Part shown: in pieces, positions 35,592 to 44,098 of the stretch
Position numbering within the stretch: position 1 is the first letter of the stretch
How the letters are laid out: the number at the start of each line of letters is the position of its first letter
Assembly: GCA_031378805.1 (NCBI GenBank)
Contig: JANNEO010000080.1
Location: 1-64,000 of the forward strand
Source: JADCCX01 sp031378805
Lineage (GTDB): Bacteria > Pseudomonadota > Alphaproteobacteria > Rhizobiales > Beijerinckiaceae
Direction: 5' to 3'
DNA: 64,000 nucleotides
The notes under the pieces: generated by a model
The model's database searches: none
Seen by the model: only the letters and a program-made list of their open reading frames with translations
What the model was told of the DNA's origin: nothing
Made by a program: the position numbers and the translations under genes

Positions 35592-35775
35592 CTTCCGGCC
35601 GGTCTCCTGGCTCGCGGCTCAACGAAGGTTTCGACCTTCCCGGTTCGATGAGGAACCAGTGGATCATGCGAAACCGTCTCGCCGCTTACAGTTGCGGGGG
35701 CAGCCACGGCATGGGACGAGAAGCTCGTCCGCACCGTGTTCCCGTTTCACCCATTGCGAAGTGGGCACCGAAAGC
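35592..35775 (-). promoter_or_regulatory. Cobalamin riboswitch controlling btuB
   Basis: The minus strand has the cobalamin aptamer landmarks in order: CGGTGCCC, GGGAACACGGTG, the B12 box context GCCCCCGCAACTGTAAGCGG, and GAGCCAGGAGACCGGCC (rc of 35597-35613). It ends about 50 bases before the btuB start. Adenosylcobalamin binding normally represses the downstream operon. Ends are approximate. Confidence 0.92.
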
Positions 35776-35836
35776 GCTGTAGCTGTTGCACGCCCCGCCA
35801 TGGTTGACAACACTGGGTTTCCCGAAGGTCACGCCC

Positions 35837-36493
35837 TTATGCCGACGCGGCCCAGCGCTGCCATGCGCTTCGCACGGGAGGCGACCAGCCTTCCTTTGCC
35901 TCAGAGGCATCCAAGCGTTTGGTGGCAGACACGCGCTCCCGTTCGAGTATTCCCGGCAAGTCCCAGGCACCCTCGGGTCGGATGGTGACGAGTGGCGATG
36001 CGCCAAGGCCAATGGCGCTTTCATCCCTGGCAATTTCCAGCAGCATCTCGCAATACTTGTATCCGCTGAATGAAAAGGGGCTGCTGTTCACGATGCGTCG
36101 CGCCCCGAAGCGGGACCAGAAATCCTCCAGCCCTTCCTGGGCATGTCCATAGATTCGGGTATAACCCTTCCTGGCGACAAGCCCGATGGCGTACCGGACA
36201 ATGCGGAAGGCCATGGAAGAGCGGCGATACTCCTGGCGTACCGCAAGCCGTTCGATCTTGGCGAAATCCGCAAAAAACCGGATGCGAATGCACGCGACAG
36301 GTTCGCCACCAAGCCAGCCAAGAAGATGCATGGCGCAGAAATCATTGCCATCGAACTCCTCACCATGCGGGCAATCCTGGCCTGCGATGTAGACGATGGA
36401 GCGAACGGACACGACCTTGAGAAAATCGTCCACGGTGCGCACCACCGTGATGTCCTCAGGAGTATCGGTCGATGGCGCATCCACGATAGGCAT
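35837..36493 (-). CDS. GNAT-type acetyltransferase
   Basis: The 218-residue protein has a GNAT core: KIERLAVRQEYRRSSMAFRIVRYA (acetyl-CoA loop region) followed by GYTRIYGHAQEGLEDFWSRFG, the usual C-terminal half. An N-terminal segment of about 40 residues and a C-terminal tail of about 60 residues lie outside the core. The substrate is unknown. It is two bases after the second acyltransferase-like gene and forms a pair with it. The tail could serve a target-specific role. Confidence 0.75.
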   Translation of the reverse strand: MPIVDAPSTDTPEDITVVRTVDDFLKVVSVRSIVYIAGQDCPHGEEFDGNDFCAMHLLGWLGGEPVACIRIRFFADFAKIERLAVRQEYRRSSMAFRIVRYAIGLVARKGYTRIYGHAQEGLEDFWSRFGARRIVNSSPFSFSGYKYCEMLLEIARDESAIGLGASPLVTIRPEGAWDLPGILERERVSATKRLDASEAKEGWSPPVRSAWQRWAASA

Positions 36494-36495
36494 CT

Positions 36496-37089
36496 TCAGG
36501 GGCCGCTGCGGTCATACTTGAAGAAAACCCGGTCGCCCTGCCCCATGGCTTTGAAGCCGAGCTTCAGCGCCAGTCGCTCGCCCCGTGGCGTGACCGCGCG
36601 GGTCCAGATATCGACGCGGCGAAAGGCAGGGGTTTCAAGAAAGTCCAACAGCCCTGAAAGGCCAGCTAAGGCACTGCCCTGCGCAATCAAGGCCCACAGA
36701 TAGAGGATGGCTGGGCGCTCGGGATGGACGGAGATGCAATCGATATCGGGATCCTGGAGATCGAGCTTGCCATAGATCAGCTTGTAGAGTCCCAGCGCGT
36801 TCAGCGGCAGGAAGGCTGCACCGCCGATCAGGCCATCCTTCGAATGGATGGACCAGAGACTGTTCGCCCGCGCCCGCTGGACCGAACATGCGGCTTCCGC
36901 CCTTGCCAGAGGCATGTCCAGATGCTGCCCAAGCATGGCGTGCAGATCATGGATGTCGGATTGGCTGGCCGGTTGCGAATAGACACCGCGGCGTAGCGAC
37001 AAGCGCCTCAACCGTGCGGGATGACTCGTGACATTTGACTCGTCGCGGAGGCGCTCTGTCCTTTGTGCCAATCCAATCTCCATTTGCAT
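36496..37089 (-). CDS. Acyltransferase-like protein paired with the GNAT gene
   Basis: The 197-residue protein resembles N-acyltransferases in layout (LWSIHSKDGLIGGAAFLPLN, then DIDCISVHPERPAILYLWAL and a C-terminal GFKAMGQGDRVFFKYDR), but the acetyl-CoA loop is weak, so catalysis is uncertain. ATG 37089 was chosen; GTG 37092 and ATG 37083 are alternatives. It ends two bases before the GNAT gene, and the divergent LysR gene lies across a 200-base control region rich in palindromes. The pair may be that regulator's target. Confidence 0.62.
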   Translation of the reverse strand: MQMEIGLAQRTERLRDESNVTSHPARLRRLSLRRGVYSQPASQSDIHDLHAMLGQHLDMPLARAEAACSVQRARANSLWSIHSKDGLIGGAAFLPLNALGLYKLIYGKLDLQDPDIDCISVHPERPAILYLWALIAQGSALAGLSGLLDFLETPAFRRVDIWTRAVTPRGERLALKLGFKAMGQGDRVFFKYDRSGP

Positions 37090-37092
37090 CAC

Positions 37093-37292
37093 TCATGCCG
37101 CACAGACACTCCTGGAAAACGGTCCGGAGCCTGACCAACCCCTCAGCCGGATGCCTGCGGATGACTGGTTTCGATTTATAGGATATAAATCTCCTATCGA
37201 CAGGGTATAGATAGGAAGATATGACTTATATCGGTATTTTATTTTAGTAAATCCCACTTGTATCAATTCATTCCTGCAACGGAGACGTTCCA
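37093..37292. promoter_or_regulatory. Divergent AT-rich control region with three palindromes
   Basis: Three inverted repeats lie in 60 bases between the acyltransferase pair and the LysR gene. These are GATTTATA-GGA-TATAAATC (37173-37191), TCCTATC-N11-GATAGGA (37192-37216) and GATAT-GACTT-ATATC (37218-37232). The second has the N11 spacer typical of LysR sites (T-N11-A). The region is visibly AT-rich and otherwise empty. Confidence 0.6.
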
Positions 37293-38378
37293 ATGCCGCA
37301 ACACCCAGGGCTGCCAGGTCTCGAGAATGTCAGCTGGGACGATATCGGCCTGATTGCCGCCATCGCGGACTTCTCCAGCCTCCGGCAAGCGGCAAAATCC
37401 CTTGACCTGAATGTCTCGACGCTCGTTCGCCACGTGGAAAGACTTGAGAAAAGCCTGGGCACCACCATCGTCGATCGTCTGCCGCAAGGCTTCCAGCTCA
37501 ATGCTGCAGGACAGATCATTGCTGGCATCGCCAAGGATATGCAGCGCCACTTTCTGCGCTTGCAGGACGTGGCTGGCAGCGATCTCCATGCCCAGGGCCA
37601 GGTCAGGATCGCCATTACCGAAGGCCTTGGCACCTTCTGGATCGCTCCTCGCCTGCCGCAATTCGCACAGGACAATCCGGACATTCTGATCAACATGGAT
37701 TGTTCGATGGAACTGCGGAATTTGCTGCGAAATGAAGCGGATATCGCCATCCAGTTCAGAAAACCCGACAACCCCGATCTCGTCGTGTCGAAGCTGTGTA
37801 CGCTGCACATCTATCCCTTCGCCTCGCTCCGCTACATCGAGAAGCATGGCCTGCCGTCCCTTGGTGATCGCGCAGCCCGGCACCAGATCGTGTTTCAGGA
37901 ATCCGAGCAGCTCGCCAATGACGCCATCACGGCCTTCCTTGGAAAAAACCGGATCGACCGGAACATCTCCTTCATCACCAATTCCAGCATTGCGCATCTC
38001 TATGCCATCGAGAGCGGGCTGGGCATCGGCGGACTGCCCAGCTTCGCCTTGGCAATGGGCGCACGCCTGGTCCCGATCGACGTGGATTTCCACCATTCCG
38101 TCGAAATCTGGATCAGCTACCGCAAGGAAATGCGCAGGATCAAGCGGATGTCTGTCGTGATCGACTGGCTCAGGCAAATTTTCAATCCGCACAGGTTTCC
38201 CTGGTTTTCACCAAATTTTATGCACCCAGCCGACGTGTTGAAAACTGTCATGAATACAATGAACCGCCACGATATATTTGATTCACGCTTCATAAGTAAT
38301 TTTATCGAGATAAAAGAAAGTGTATCGATTGGAAATTTTCGTAGAAACGTAGGAAGACCAAGAAATAATACTTCATAA
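37293..38378 (+). CDS. LysR-family regulator with a C-terminal extension
   Basis: The 361-residue protein has a LysR helix-turn-helix (QAAKSLDLNVSTLVRHVERLEKSLG context) and an effector domain. It is about 50-60 residues longer than usual, and the extra C-terminus is encoded by AT-rich DNA. ATG 37293 follows GGAGACG. It is divergent from the acyltransferase pair and likely controls it, as LysR regulators usually control a divergent gene. The effector is unknown. Confidence 0.85.
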   Translation: MPQHPGLPGLENVSWDDIGLIAAIADFSSLRQAAKSLDLNVSTLVRHVERLEKSLGTTIVDRLPQGFQLNAAGQIIAGIAKDMQRHFLRLQDVAGSDLHAQGQVRIAITEGLGTFWIAPRLPQFAQDNPDILINMDCSMELRNLLRNEADIAIQFRKPDNPDLVVSKLCTLHIYPFASLRYIEKHGLPSLGDRAARHQIVFQESEQLANDAITAFLGKNRIDRNISFITNSSIAHLYAIESGLGIGGLPSFALAMGARLVPIDVDFHHSVEIWISYRKEMRRIKRMSVVIDWLRQIFNPHRFPWFSPNFMHPADVLKTVMNTMNRHDIFDSRFISNFIEIKESVSIGNFRRNVGRPRNNTS

Positions 38379-38523
38379 TAATTATTGAGTGCAATCATTT
38401 GGACTGAAATAAATTATTTGTTGTCTTTTCCATTCATTCGATCGTTATTCGAAATTTCCCATCGAAAAGACACCCTGAGTTGGAGCGGAATTTTCCGTGT
38501 CTCTTCAGCCAGAAGGTGTCTCC

Positions 38524-39651
38524 ATGAGTGTTTCCCTCTCCTCGGGCGTTCGCAACGCCCTCTCCGCGATCCAGAACAATACGTCCGCAGCCGAGGTGCA
38601 GCAGAAGCGCCTGGCGACCGGCAAGAAAGTCAACAGCGCCATCGACAATCCTGCGAACTTCTTCACATCGCAAGGCCTCAAGAGTCGTTCGTCAGATCTC
38701 AGTCGTCTGCTCGATGGCATCGCCCAGGGCGCCAAAACGCTTGAGGCTGCCGACAAAGGCATCAAGTCGCTGACCAAGCTGGTTGAAGCTGCCCAGGGCG
38801 CTGCCCGCCAGGCGCTGCAGAATGCCTCGACCAACCTGACGGCAACCAGCTCCGTGCTGGCCGGCGGCGCAACCAAGACAGCTGTGTCAGGCGATGCCGG
38901 TACCCTCTCGGTCAAGGCAGGCAGTGTCACCACAAACGTGACCATTGCCGCAGGCGATACCATCCAGAAGATCGCCGATGCCTTCAACGCGGACGGCACC
39001 GGCCTCAAAGCCGAAGTCGGTTCCGACAACAAGCTGGTGGTCACCGCGCAGAACGGCGAATCCCTCGAAGTCCTTGCCTCATCGACCGATGCAACGTCGG
39101 CTTTCGCGGGATTGACCGAAGGCGCTGTTGCTCGGACGAGCAACACGACGAACGCGACCCGTGACAGTCTGTCGAAGCAATTCGATGACCTGCGCACGCA
39201 GATCGATCAGCTGTCGAAAGACACCGGCTACAACGGCATCAACCTGCTCAACGGCGATTCGCTGAAAGTCGCATTCAACGAGAAGAACACCTCGTCGCTG
39301 ACGATCACCGGCGTCAAGCTCGACTCGACTGGCCTGGGCATCTCTGGTGCAGCCAACAAGTTCCAGTCCAACTCCGACATCAACACCGCGATCTCTCAGC
39401 TCACGGCAGGTGTCGACAAGCTGCGCACCCAGGCTTCGACCTTCGGCTCGAACCTCTCGGTGGTGCAGAACCGTCAGGAGTTCACCAAGGACTTCATCGA
39501 TACGCTGGAAACCGGCGCGGACCAGCTTGTCCTTGCGGATCAGAACGAGGAAGCCGCGAAGCTCTTGACGCTCAACACGCGCAACCAGCTTTCGCAGACG
39601 GCGCTCTCGCTCGCCTCGCAGGCAGATCAGGGTGTCCTGAGGCTCTTCTAG
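38524..39651 (+). CDS. Flagellin
   Basis: The 375-residue protein has the flagellin N-terminal D0/D1 (SLSSGVRNALSAIQNN, then RLATGKKVNSAIDNPANFF) and C-terminal D1/D0 domains (NRQEFTKDFIDTLETGADQL, then ending LASQADQGVLRLF). A variable middle part of about 150 residues rich in Thr, Ala and Ser lies between them. It is the filament subunit, exported by the type III flagellar system. The start at 38524 gives the family N-terminus after AGAAGGTG. No other structural flagellar gene is nearby, so it is a separate flagellin locus. The 145-base gap before it is AT-rich; I see no clear sigma-28 promoter. Confidence 0.94.
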   Translation: MSVSLSSGVRNALSAIQNNTSAAEVQQKRLATGKKVNSAIDNPANFFTSQGLKSRSSDLSRLLDGIAQGAKTLEAADKGIKSLTKLVEAAQGAARQALQNASTNLTATSSVLAGGATKTAVSGDAGTLSVKAGSVTTNVTIAAGDTIQKIADAFNADGTGLKAEVGSDNKLVVTAQNGESLEVLASSTDATSAFAGLTEGAVARTSNTTNATRDSLSKQFDDLRTQIDQLSKDTGYNGINLLNGDSLKVAFNEKNTSSLTITGVKLDSTGLGISGAANKFQSNSDINTAISQLTAGVDKLRTQASTFGSNLSVVQNRQEFTKDFIDTLETGADQLVLADQNEEAAKLLTLNTRNQLSQTALSLASQADQGVLRLF

Positions 39652-39670
39652 CCTCCTGACACACCTGGGT

Positions 39671-39721
39671 TTGACCGGCCGTCTGGATCTCGGACCCCAC
39701 CCGATCCAGGCGTCCGGTCAA
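39671..39721 (+). terminator. Large hairpin after flagellin
   Basis: TTGACCGG (39671-39678) pairs with CCGGTCAA (39714-39721), and CTGGATC (39683-39689) with GATCCAG (39703-39709), separated by a four-base internal loop on each side. It lies about 20 bases after the flagellin stop and 39 bases before the next gene, so it may end or stabilise the flagellin mRNA. No U-run follows. Confidence 0.55.
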
Positions 39722-39759
39722 GCTTGAATGTCGTCCGTGCGAACAACCGGTGAACCCTC

Positions 39760-40146
39760 ATGAAAAGTGCCTTGATCTGCACGTCGAATGACACGCTGCG
39801 CTCCGCTTTGCTGGCGAGCCTGGCGCAGGCGGAGTTCGCGGTATCGCATGTTGCCACGCAAGATGAGATTCTCAGGACATTGAAATACGCCACCCATGAC
39901 CTGCTGATCGCGGAGCAGCCCAAGAGCAGTTTTTCCGAACTGCTGAAACTGACGATCCGGTTGAATCCGCGGATCAGCGTCCTTGTGATGAACAACAGCC
40001 AGATTTTCTGCTTGTACCCATTCCAGCGCCAATCCGCCGATGTGATCCAAGCCATCAAGGAAGCAGGCGTCAAGATTTCGAACCAGCTCTTGCGACACAC
40101 CAATCCGGATTGGCCTTTTCCCGATGACGTTGTCCTTCTGCCGTGA
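39760..40146 (+). CDS. Degenerate receiver-like (pseudo-receiver) protein
   Basis: The 128-residue protein follows a response-regulator receiver layout: SALICTSNDTLR as strand 1 and HDLLIAEQPKSS as strand 3. The acidic pair is replaced by Ser/Asn, the phospho-acceptor Asp is Glu52, and the strand-4 Ser/Thr is Asn. It should therefore not be phosphorylated and may mimic an active state. It lies between flagellin and the CheB-like gene, 14 bases before the latter. Since that CheB lacks a receiver, this protein may be a separate partner. The domain call is by eye. Confidence 0.6.
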   Translation: MKSALICTSNDTLRSALLASLAQAEFAVSHVATQDEILRTLKYATHDLLIAEQPKSSFSELLKLTIRLNPRISVLVMNNSQIFCLYPFQRQSADVIQAIKEAGVKISNQLLRHTNPDWPFPDDVVLLP

Positions 40147-40160
40147 GGTGTGAGCACACG

Positions 40161-41276
40161 ATGACGAAACCGCACACCATCGCTCCATGCGATCACCCTG
40201 GCGCAACCTTCGCGGCCAGGAGCCTGCTGTCGGATCAGGCCCGGTTACTGGACGTGATCCGTCTGGCGAACCGCCAGCTTTCCGACATGTGCAGCATGAT
40301 GGCAGACAGGCTTGGTCCCGTAGGCAACCCGGCCGCGACAGCCCATCTCGCCCTCTCAGGGGCAGGGACAAACGTGGACCAGTTGCGCAGCACAGAATTG
40401 TTGCGGCAGGTCAGCCGAACCCCCGCGCTGCTCCTGCAGGTGGCTCAAGCGAGCCGCAGCGTCGGAATCAATCTCGACACGGTTGCCGCGGGCCTTCAGC
40501 AGGCGATCAGCCGCCTCGCGCTGGCGGATCCTGACGGCCGCCCCGGCCCCGTGCGGCCTGCATCCTCCGGCCAACATGTTGTCACCGACCAAATCGCCAA
40601 CCACCAACTTGTCGACCGGATCGTTGCCATCGGCGCATCGACGGGCGGCATCGAAGCGATCCAGTCCGTGTTGTGCGGATTGAAGGGCGCACCGCTGGCC
40701 TTTGTCATCACGCAGCATCTGCCGCCCGGCTTCGTCCGTGGCTTTGCCGAACAGCTGACGCGTGTCACGGGTTATGACGTCAGGCAGGCCGAGGATGGCG
40801 ATCTGATACGGCCTGGCACGGTATTCCTGGCGCCTGGCGACTGCCATCTGACCCTGACGGGCAGCCGGAACACCCTGTCATGCCGCCTGGATGACGGGCC
40901 TCCCGTTTCAGGCTGCAAGCCGTCTGTCGATGTGATGTTTGGTTCTGTCGCACGAACCGTAGGTGCAAAGGCCATCGGCATTCTCTTGACGGGCATGGGC
41001 CGCGATGGTGCGGAGGGCCTCCTCACCATGCGCAACTTCCGCGCCTTGACGCTGTGCGAGAGCGAACAGAGCGCCGTTGCCTTCGGAATGCCCAAGGCTG
41101 GTCTGGCAATCGGGGCCGCGACGGAAAGCGTGCCTCTGGACGCAATCCCGGACTGGATCCTGGAGGCCGCCGCAGAGCGCCCGATGCCGCCGCCACAGAT
41201 CGAGGAGGTTGCGTCCGTCAGGGATGAGACAGAGGCGAACACTCCCGACTCCCAGTCGGTTCATTTCCTGCCGTAG
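40161..41276 (+). CDS. CheB-type protein-glutamate methylesterase without a fused receiver
   Basis: The 371-residue protein has a C-terminal CheB methylesterase domain with the catalytic triad visible: Ser160 in GASTGG, His186 in TQHLPPG and Asp282 in GMGRDGAEG. The first about 150 residues are helical and contain no receiver motifs, unlike standard CheB. CheB removes methyl groups from chemoreceptors. ATG 40161 was chosen; GTG 40143 is in frame. The last 16 bases overlap the end of the convergent oxidoreductase gene. Confidence 0.82.
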   Translation: MTKPHTIAPCDHPGATFAARSLLSDQARLLDVIRLANRQLSDMCSMMADRLGPVGNPAATAHLALSGAGTNVDQLRSTELLRQVSRTPALLLQVAQASRSVGINLDTVAAGLQQAISRLALADPDGRPGPVRPASSGQHVVTDQIANHQLVDRIVAIGASTGGIEAIQSVLCGLKGAPLAFVITQHLPPGFVRGFAEQLTRVTGYDVRQAEDGDLIRPGTVFLAPGDCHLTLTGSRNTLSCRLDDGPPVSGCKPSVDVMFGSVARTVGAKAIGILLTGMGRDGAEGLLTMRNFRALTLCESEQSAVAFGMPKAGLAIGAATESVPLDAIPDWILEAAAERPMPPPQIEEVASVRDETEANTPDSQSVHFLP

Positions 41277-42667
41277 GCCTCCGACGCGGACAGGGCTGCC
41301 ATCTGGCCGACGGTGACAGGCTTGACCGGCGCACGGATGCGCATGTGACCGATGTCGCCCGGATCGCGTCCGCTGGCGTGCGCCATGATCTCCGTGACAC
41401 TGAGGGCGCAGCCACGCCCCTGGCATGGTCCCATTCCGGCCCGCGAGAAGGCCTTGGCCTGGTTGGGGCCTTGCGCACCCCGGGCTGTCAGGGCGCGAAT
41501 TTCGCCCGCCGTCACCTCCTCGCAACGGCAGACCATCACGTCGTCGGCAGGCATCCGAAACTGCGGCGCGGGCCGATACAGCCGATCCAGGAACGCCCGT
41601 CCCCGCATAGCCTTCGCCAGTGCGGCCCTGGCCTGGCTGCGCACGCGCTCCCGCTTCTCCCGATCAGGAGCCTCCAGCCGATCAAGGATTGCCAGCGCAG
41701 CGACCAACCCCCGGTGTTCGGCGGCATCGGCACCGGCAATGCCCGCACTGTCGCCCGCGATGAACAGCCCGGCAACCGTGCTCTCGCCATCCGCTGTCAC
41801 GCGGGGCTCGAAAGCCAGCCGAGTCTCGTTCCAGTGATGCGCGGCACCCGCCGCCAGGGCGAGATTGACCTGTGGCACCACACCTTGGTGCAACAACAGA
41901 GTCTGCGCCACAAACCGGTGTTCGCGCCCTCCCACCTGTGCGGCGACCTGCTCCAGACGACCATCGCCTGATGCCGCAAGCCCACCGACATTGCGAAGAA
42001 TGGGATGCGCAGAAGCCTCGCGGAGCAGTCGAAGGCCCTTGCGGACATTGCGGCTGACCAGAAAGCCGGGGAGCGCCGTCAACGCCGCGCGCCAGTTCGC
42101 TGTTGGCGTCGTGTCCAGCAGAGCGACGAGCTTGATGCCCGCGCGGGCGTACTGGGCAGCGAGCAGATAGAGCAGCGGACCTGTCCCGGCCAGAACAGTC
42201 GGCCCTGAGGGGACAGCGCCGCTCGCCTTCAGCATTGTCTGCGCACCACCCGCCGTCATCACGCCCGGCAATGTCCAGCCCTGGATTGGAAATGGCCGTT
42301 CCAGCGCGCCAGTAGCGATCAGCACAGCCCGCGCGGTGATCATCCGCGCTGTCGTACCCGAGGAAACCCCGATCTCGAACCCGCCCGTATCGCGCTTCTC
42401 GATCATGAACACCGCCGTATGACTGAGATAGCGCATGGCGCAGGCCGAGAAGGCATCGGCGAGAGCGCGTCCAGCGGCATATTCCGCACCAAGGACCGAA
42501 ACGAGCGGATGCGGCATTGTCTGGACGCCACGATAAATCTGGCCGCCAGGCCTCATGCCCTCGTTCACGACAGTGACGCTCAGCCCGCCATCACGGGCGG
42601 CAATTGCCGCACGCATCCCAGCAGGCCCCGCGCCAACGATGAGCAGATCGCAGTTGCCCTCACCCAT
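41261..42667 (-). CDS. FAD-dependent amine/amino-acid dehydrogenase, alpha subunit (HcnB/OoxA-like)
   Basis: The 468-residue flavoprotein has the N-terminal dinucleotide motif GAGPAG at residues 12-17. A C-terminal BFD-like cysteine cluster (CRCEEVTAGEI, then GMGPCQGRGC) can carry a 2Fe-2S cluster. This matches the large subunit of hydrogen-cyanide-synthase, opine-oxidase and D-hydroxyproline-dehydrogenase enzymes. It overlaps the 2Fe-2S subunit gene by eight bases and ends the ten-gene array. The substrate is not predictable from sequence alone. Confidence 0.85.
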   Translation of the reverse strand: MGEGNCDLLIVGAGPAGMRAAIAARDGGLSVTVVNEGMRPGGQIYRGVQTMPHPLVSVLGAEYAAGRALADAFSACAMRYLSHTAVFMIEKRDTGGFEIGVSSGTTARMITARAVLIATGALERPFPIQGWTLPGVMTAGGAQTMLKASGAVPSGPTVLAGTGPLLYLLAAQYARAGIKLVALLDTTPTANWRAALTALPGFLVSRNVRKGLRLLREASAHPILRNVGGLAASGDGRLEQVAAQVGGREHRFVAQTLLLHQGVVPQVNLALAAGAAHHWNETRLAFEPRVTADGESTVAGLFIAGDSAGIAGADAAEHRGLVAALAILDRLEAPDREKRERVRSQARAALAKAMRGRAFLDRLYRPAPQFRMPADDVMVCRCEEVTAGEIRALTARGAQGPNQAKAFSRAGMGPCQGRGCALSVTEIMAHASGRDPGDIGHMRIRAPVKPVTVGQMAALSASEAYGRK

Positions 42668-42944
42668 CGGCGTTTTCCGCCGTGAGTATTGCCATGCCAT
42701 CCTTCACGGGAACCATGCAGGCCTGTTGCCCAGACTGCCCGTCAATGGTCACCAGGCACTCGAAACAGACGCCCATGCCACAAAAGGGGCCACGCAGCTG
42801 GCGGCTGCGCAGGGTACGCCGAAAGACCGAGTGTCCGGCCAGCAGCAGGGTGGCCGCCACGCTGTCTCCCGAGGCGGCCAGGACATCCCGGCCATTGACA
42901 GTGACCCGGATTGTGGTGGGCACATCAAGCAGCCTGCGAAACAT
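42660..42944 (-). CDS. Plant-type 2Fe-2S ferredoxin subunit (HcnA/gamma-like)
   Basis: The 94-residue protein has four cysteines, C55, C60, C63 and C76, in the order CGMGVCFEC and then QQACM. This is the ferredoxin-fold cluster motif of the small subunit of heterotrimeric amine dehydrogenases. It passes electrons between the FAD subunits. It starts inside the end of the DAO-type subunit gene (20-base overlap) and overlaps the alpha subunit gene by eight bases, so the three are co-translated. Confidence 0.85.
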   Translation of the reverse strand: MFRRLLDVPTTIRVTVNGRDVLAASGDSVAATLLLAGHSVFRRTLRSRQLRGPFCGMGVCFECLVTIDGQSGQQACMVPVKDGMAILTAENADG

Positions 42945-44067
42945 CCGCAAACCTCGCTGCACTGAACACGTCAAGTGCTGTCGGCCACTGATCGCCAGCA
43001 ATGGCTGCCGCCACCACGGTGGCATGGTTGGCGGCAAGCGTCACGCCGCTGTGGCACGTCACGAGATAAGCGCCGGGACACTGCACGGACCGGTCATAGA
43101 TCGGATAGCCATCCGAGCTCATCACGCGCAGAGCGCCCCAGCTGCGGATGACCTGCGCCCGCTCCAGCAGCGGAAAGACCCGCACGGCGCGTGCCGCGAT
43201 AGCGGCAAGCACCTCATGTGCCGTTCCCGTGTCGTAGCCAACCTCTTCCTTTGAATCACCGATCATCACCCCACCCTCGTCCGTCTGGCGGATGGTGCCC
43301 AGCGGATAGCGCAGGAATGGCTGCAGCTTCTCCGTCACCATGATCTGCCCGCGCTGCGGTCGCACGGGTGCCACAAGGCCGACCATAGGCGCGAGTCGGG
43401 CATTGCCCAGACCCGCCGCGAGCACGACCTTTCGCGCTCGGATTTCACCCCGCACGGTATGAATCGCAAAGCCATCGCAACGGGGCGTGATGTCCGTGAC
43501 GTCGGCGTTCGGGCGATAGGCCGCGCCATGCACCAGCACGGCCTGATGCAGGGCGGAGAACAGCTTCAATGAATTGACATGGCCATCATGGGGGCAGAAC
43601 GTTCCACCCGCGACGCTGGTGCCGAGATCCGGCAGCAATTCTTTCATCCCACGATGATCGAGCACTTCGAACGTGCCACAATCAGGAGCGCTGTTGTGCA
43701 GGCGTCTCAGCTCTCCCGCGCGTGTCGCCAGCTCATCCTCAGAAAGGCAGGCCGTCAATCCACCATTGCGGGCATAGGCGAGGCCAAGGCCGGTTTCGTT
43801 CGAAAGGTCATGGGCGAAATCACGCCAGAGGTTGGAGGATTGCAAGCTCCAGCGGGCATAGTCCGGCATATCAAGACCCTTGCCCTGCACCCAGATCAGC
43901 GCAAAATTTCCCCGTGATGCACGGTGTGCGACATCGCCCTCGTCAACGACAGTGACGGCCTGTCCAGCGCGGGCCAAGCCGTAGGCCACCGCCATGCCCA
44001 CGACACCGCCACCGATCACGGCAATGTCGCAATCCTCGCCTGCGCTGCTCTTCGCACTTGTCGTCAT
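42925..44067 (-). CDS. DAO-type FAD subunit of the amine dehydrogenase (HcnC/OoxB-like)
   Basis: The 380-residue flavoprotein has the FAD motif GGGVVG near residues 18-23 and the glycine-oxidase/DAO fold with ASRGNFALIW and GDSKEEVGYD. This is the catalytic subunit that oxidises the amine carbon of an amino acid or imino acid. It starts at ATG 44067; TTG 44079 is in frame. It sits 31 bases after the second binding-protein gene and belongs to the GntR-controlled array. Confidence 0.85.
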   Translation of the reverse strand: MTTSAKSSAGEDCDIAVIGGGVVGMAVAYGLARAGQAVTVVDEGDVAHRASRGNFALIWVQGKGLDMPDYARWSLQSSNLWRDFAHDLSNETGLGLAYARNGGLTACLSEDELATRAGELRRLHNSAPDCGTFEVLDHRGMKELLPDLGTSVAGGTFCPHDGHVNSLKLFSALHQAVLVHGAAYRPNADVTDITPRCDGFAIHTVRGEIRARKVVLAAGLGNARLAPMVGLVAPVRPQRGQIMVTEKLQPFLRYPLGTIRQTDEGGVMIGDSKEEVGYDTGTAHEVLAAIAARAVRVFPLLERAQVIRSWGALRVMSSDGYPIYDRSVQCPGAYLVTCHSGVTLAANHATVVAAAIAGDQWPTALDVFSAARFADVSQAA

Positions 44068-44098
44068 GGCTGCGACCAAACGATCCTGGGATCGGCGA

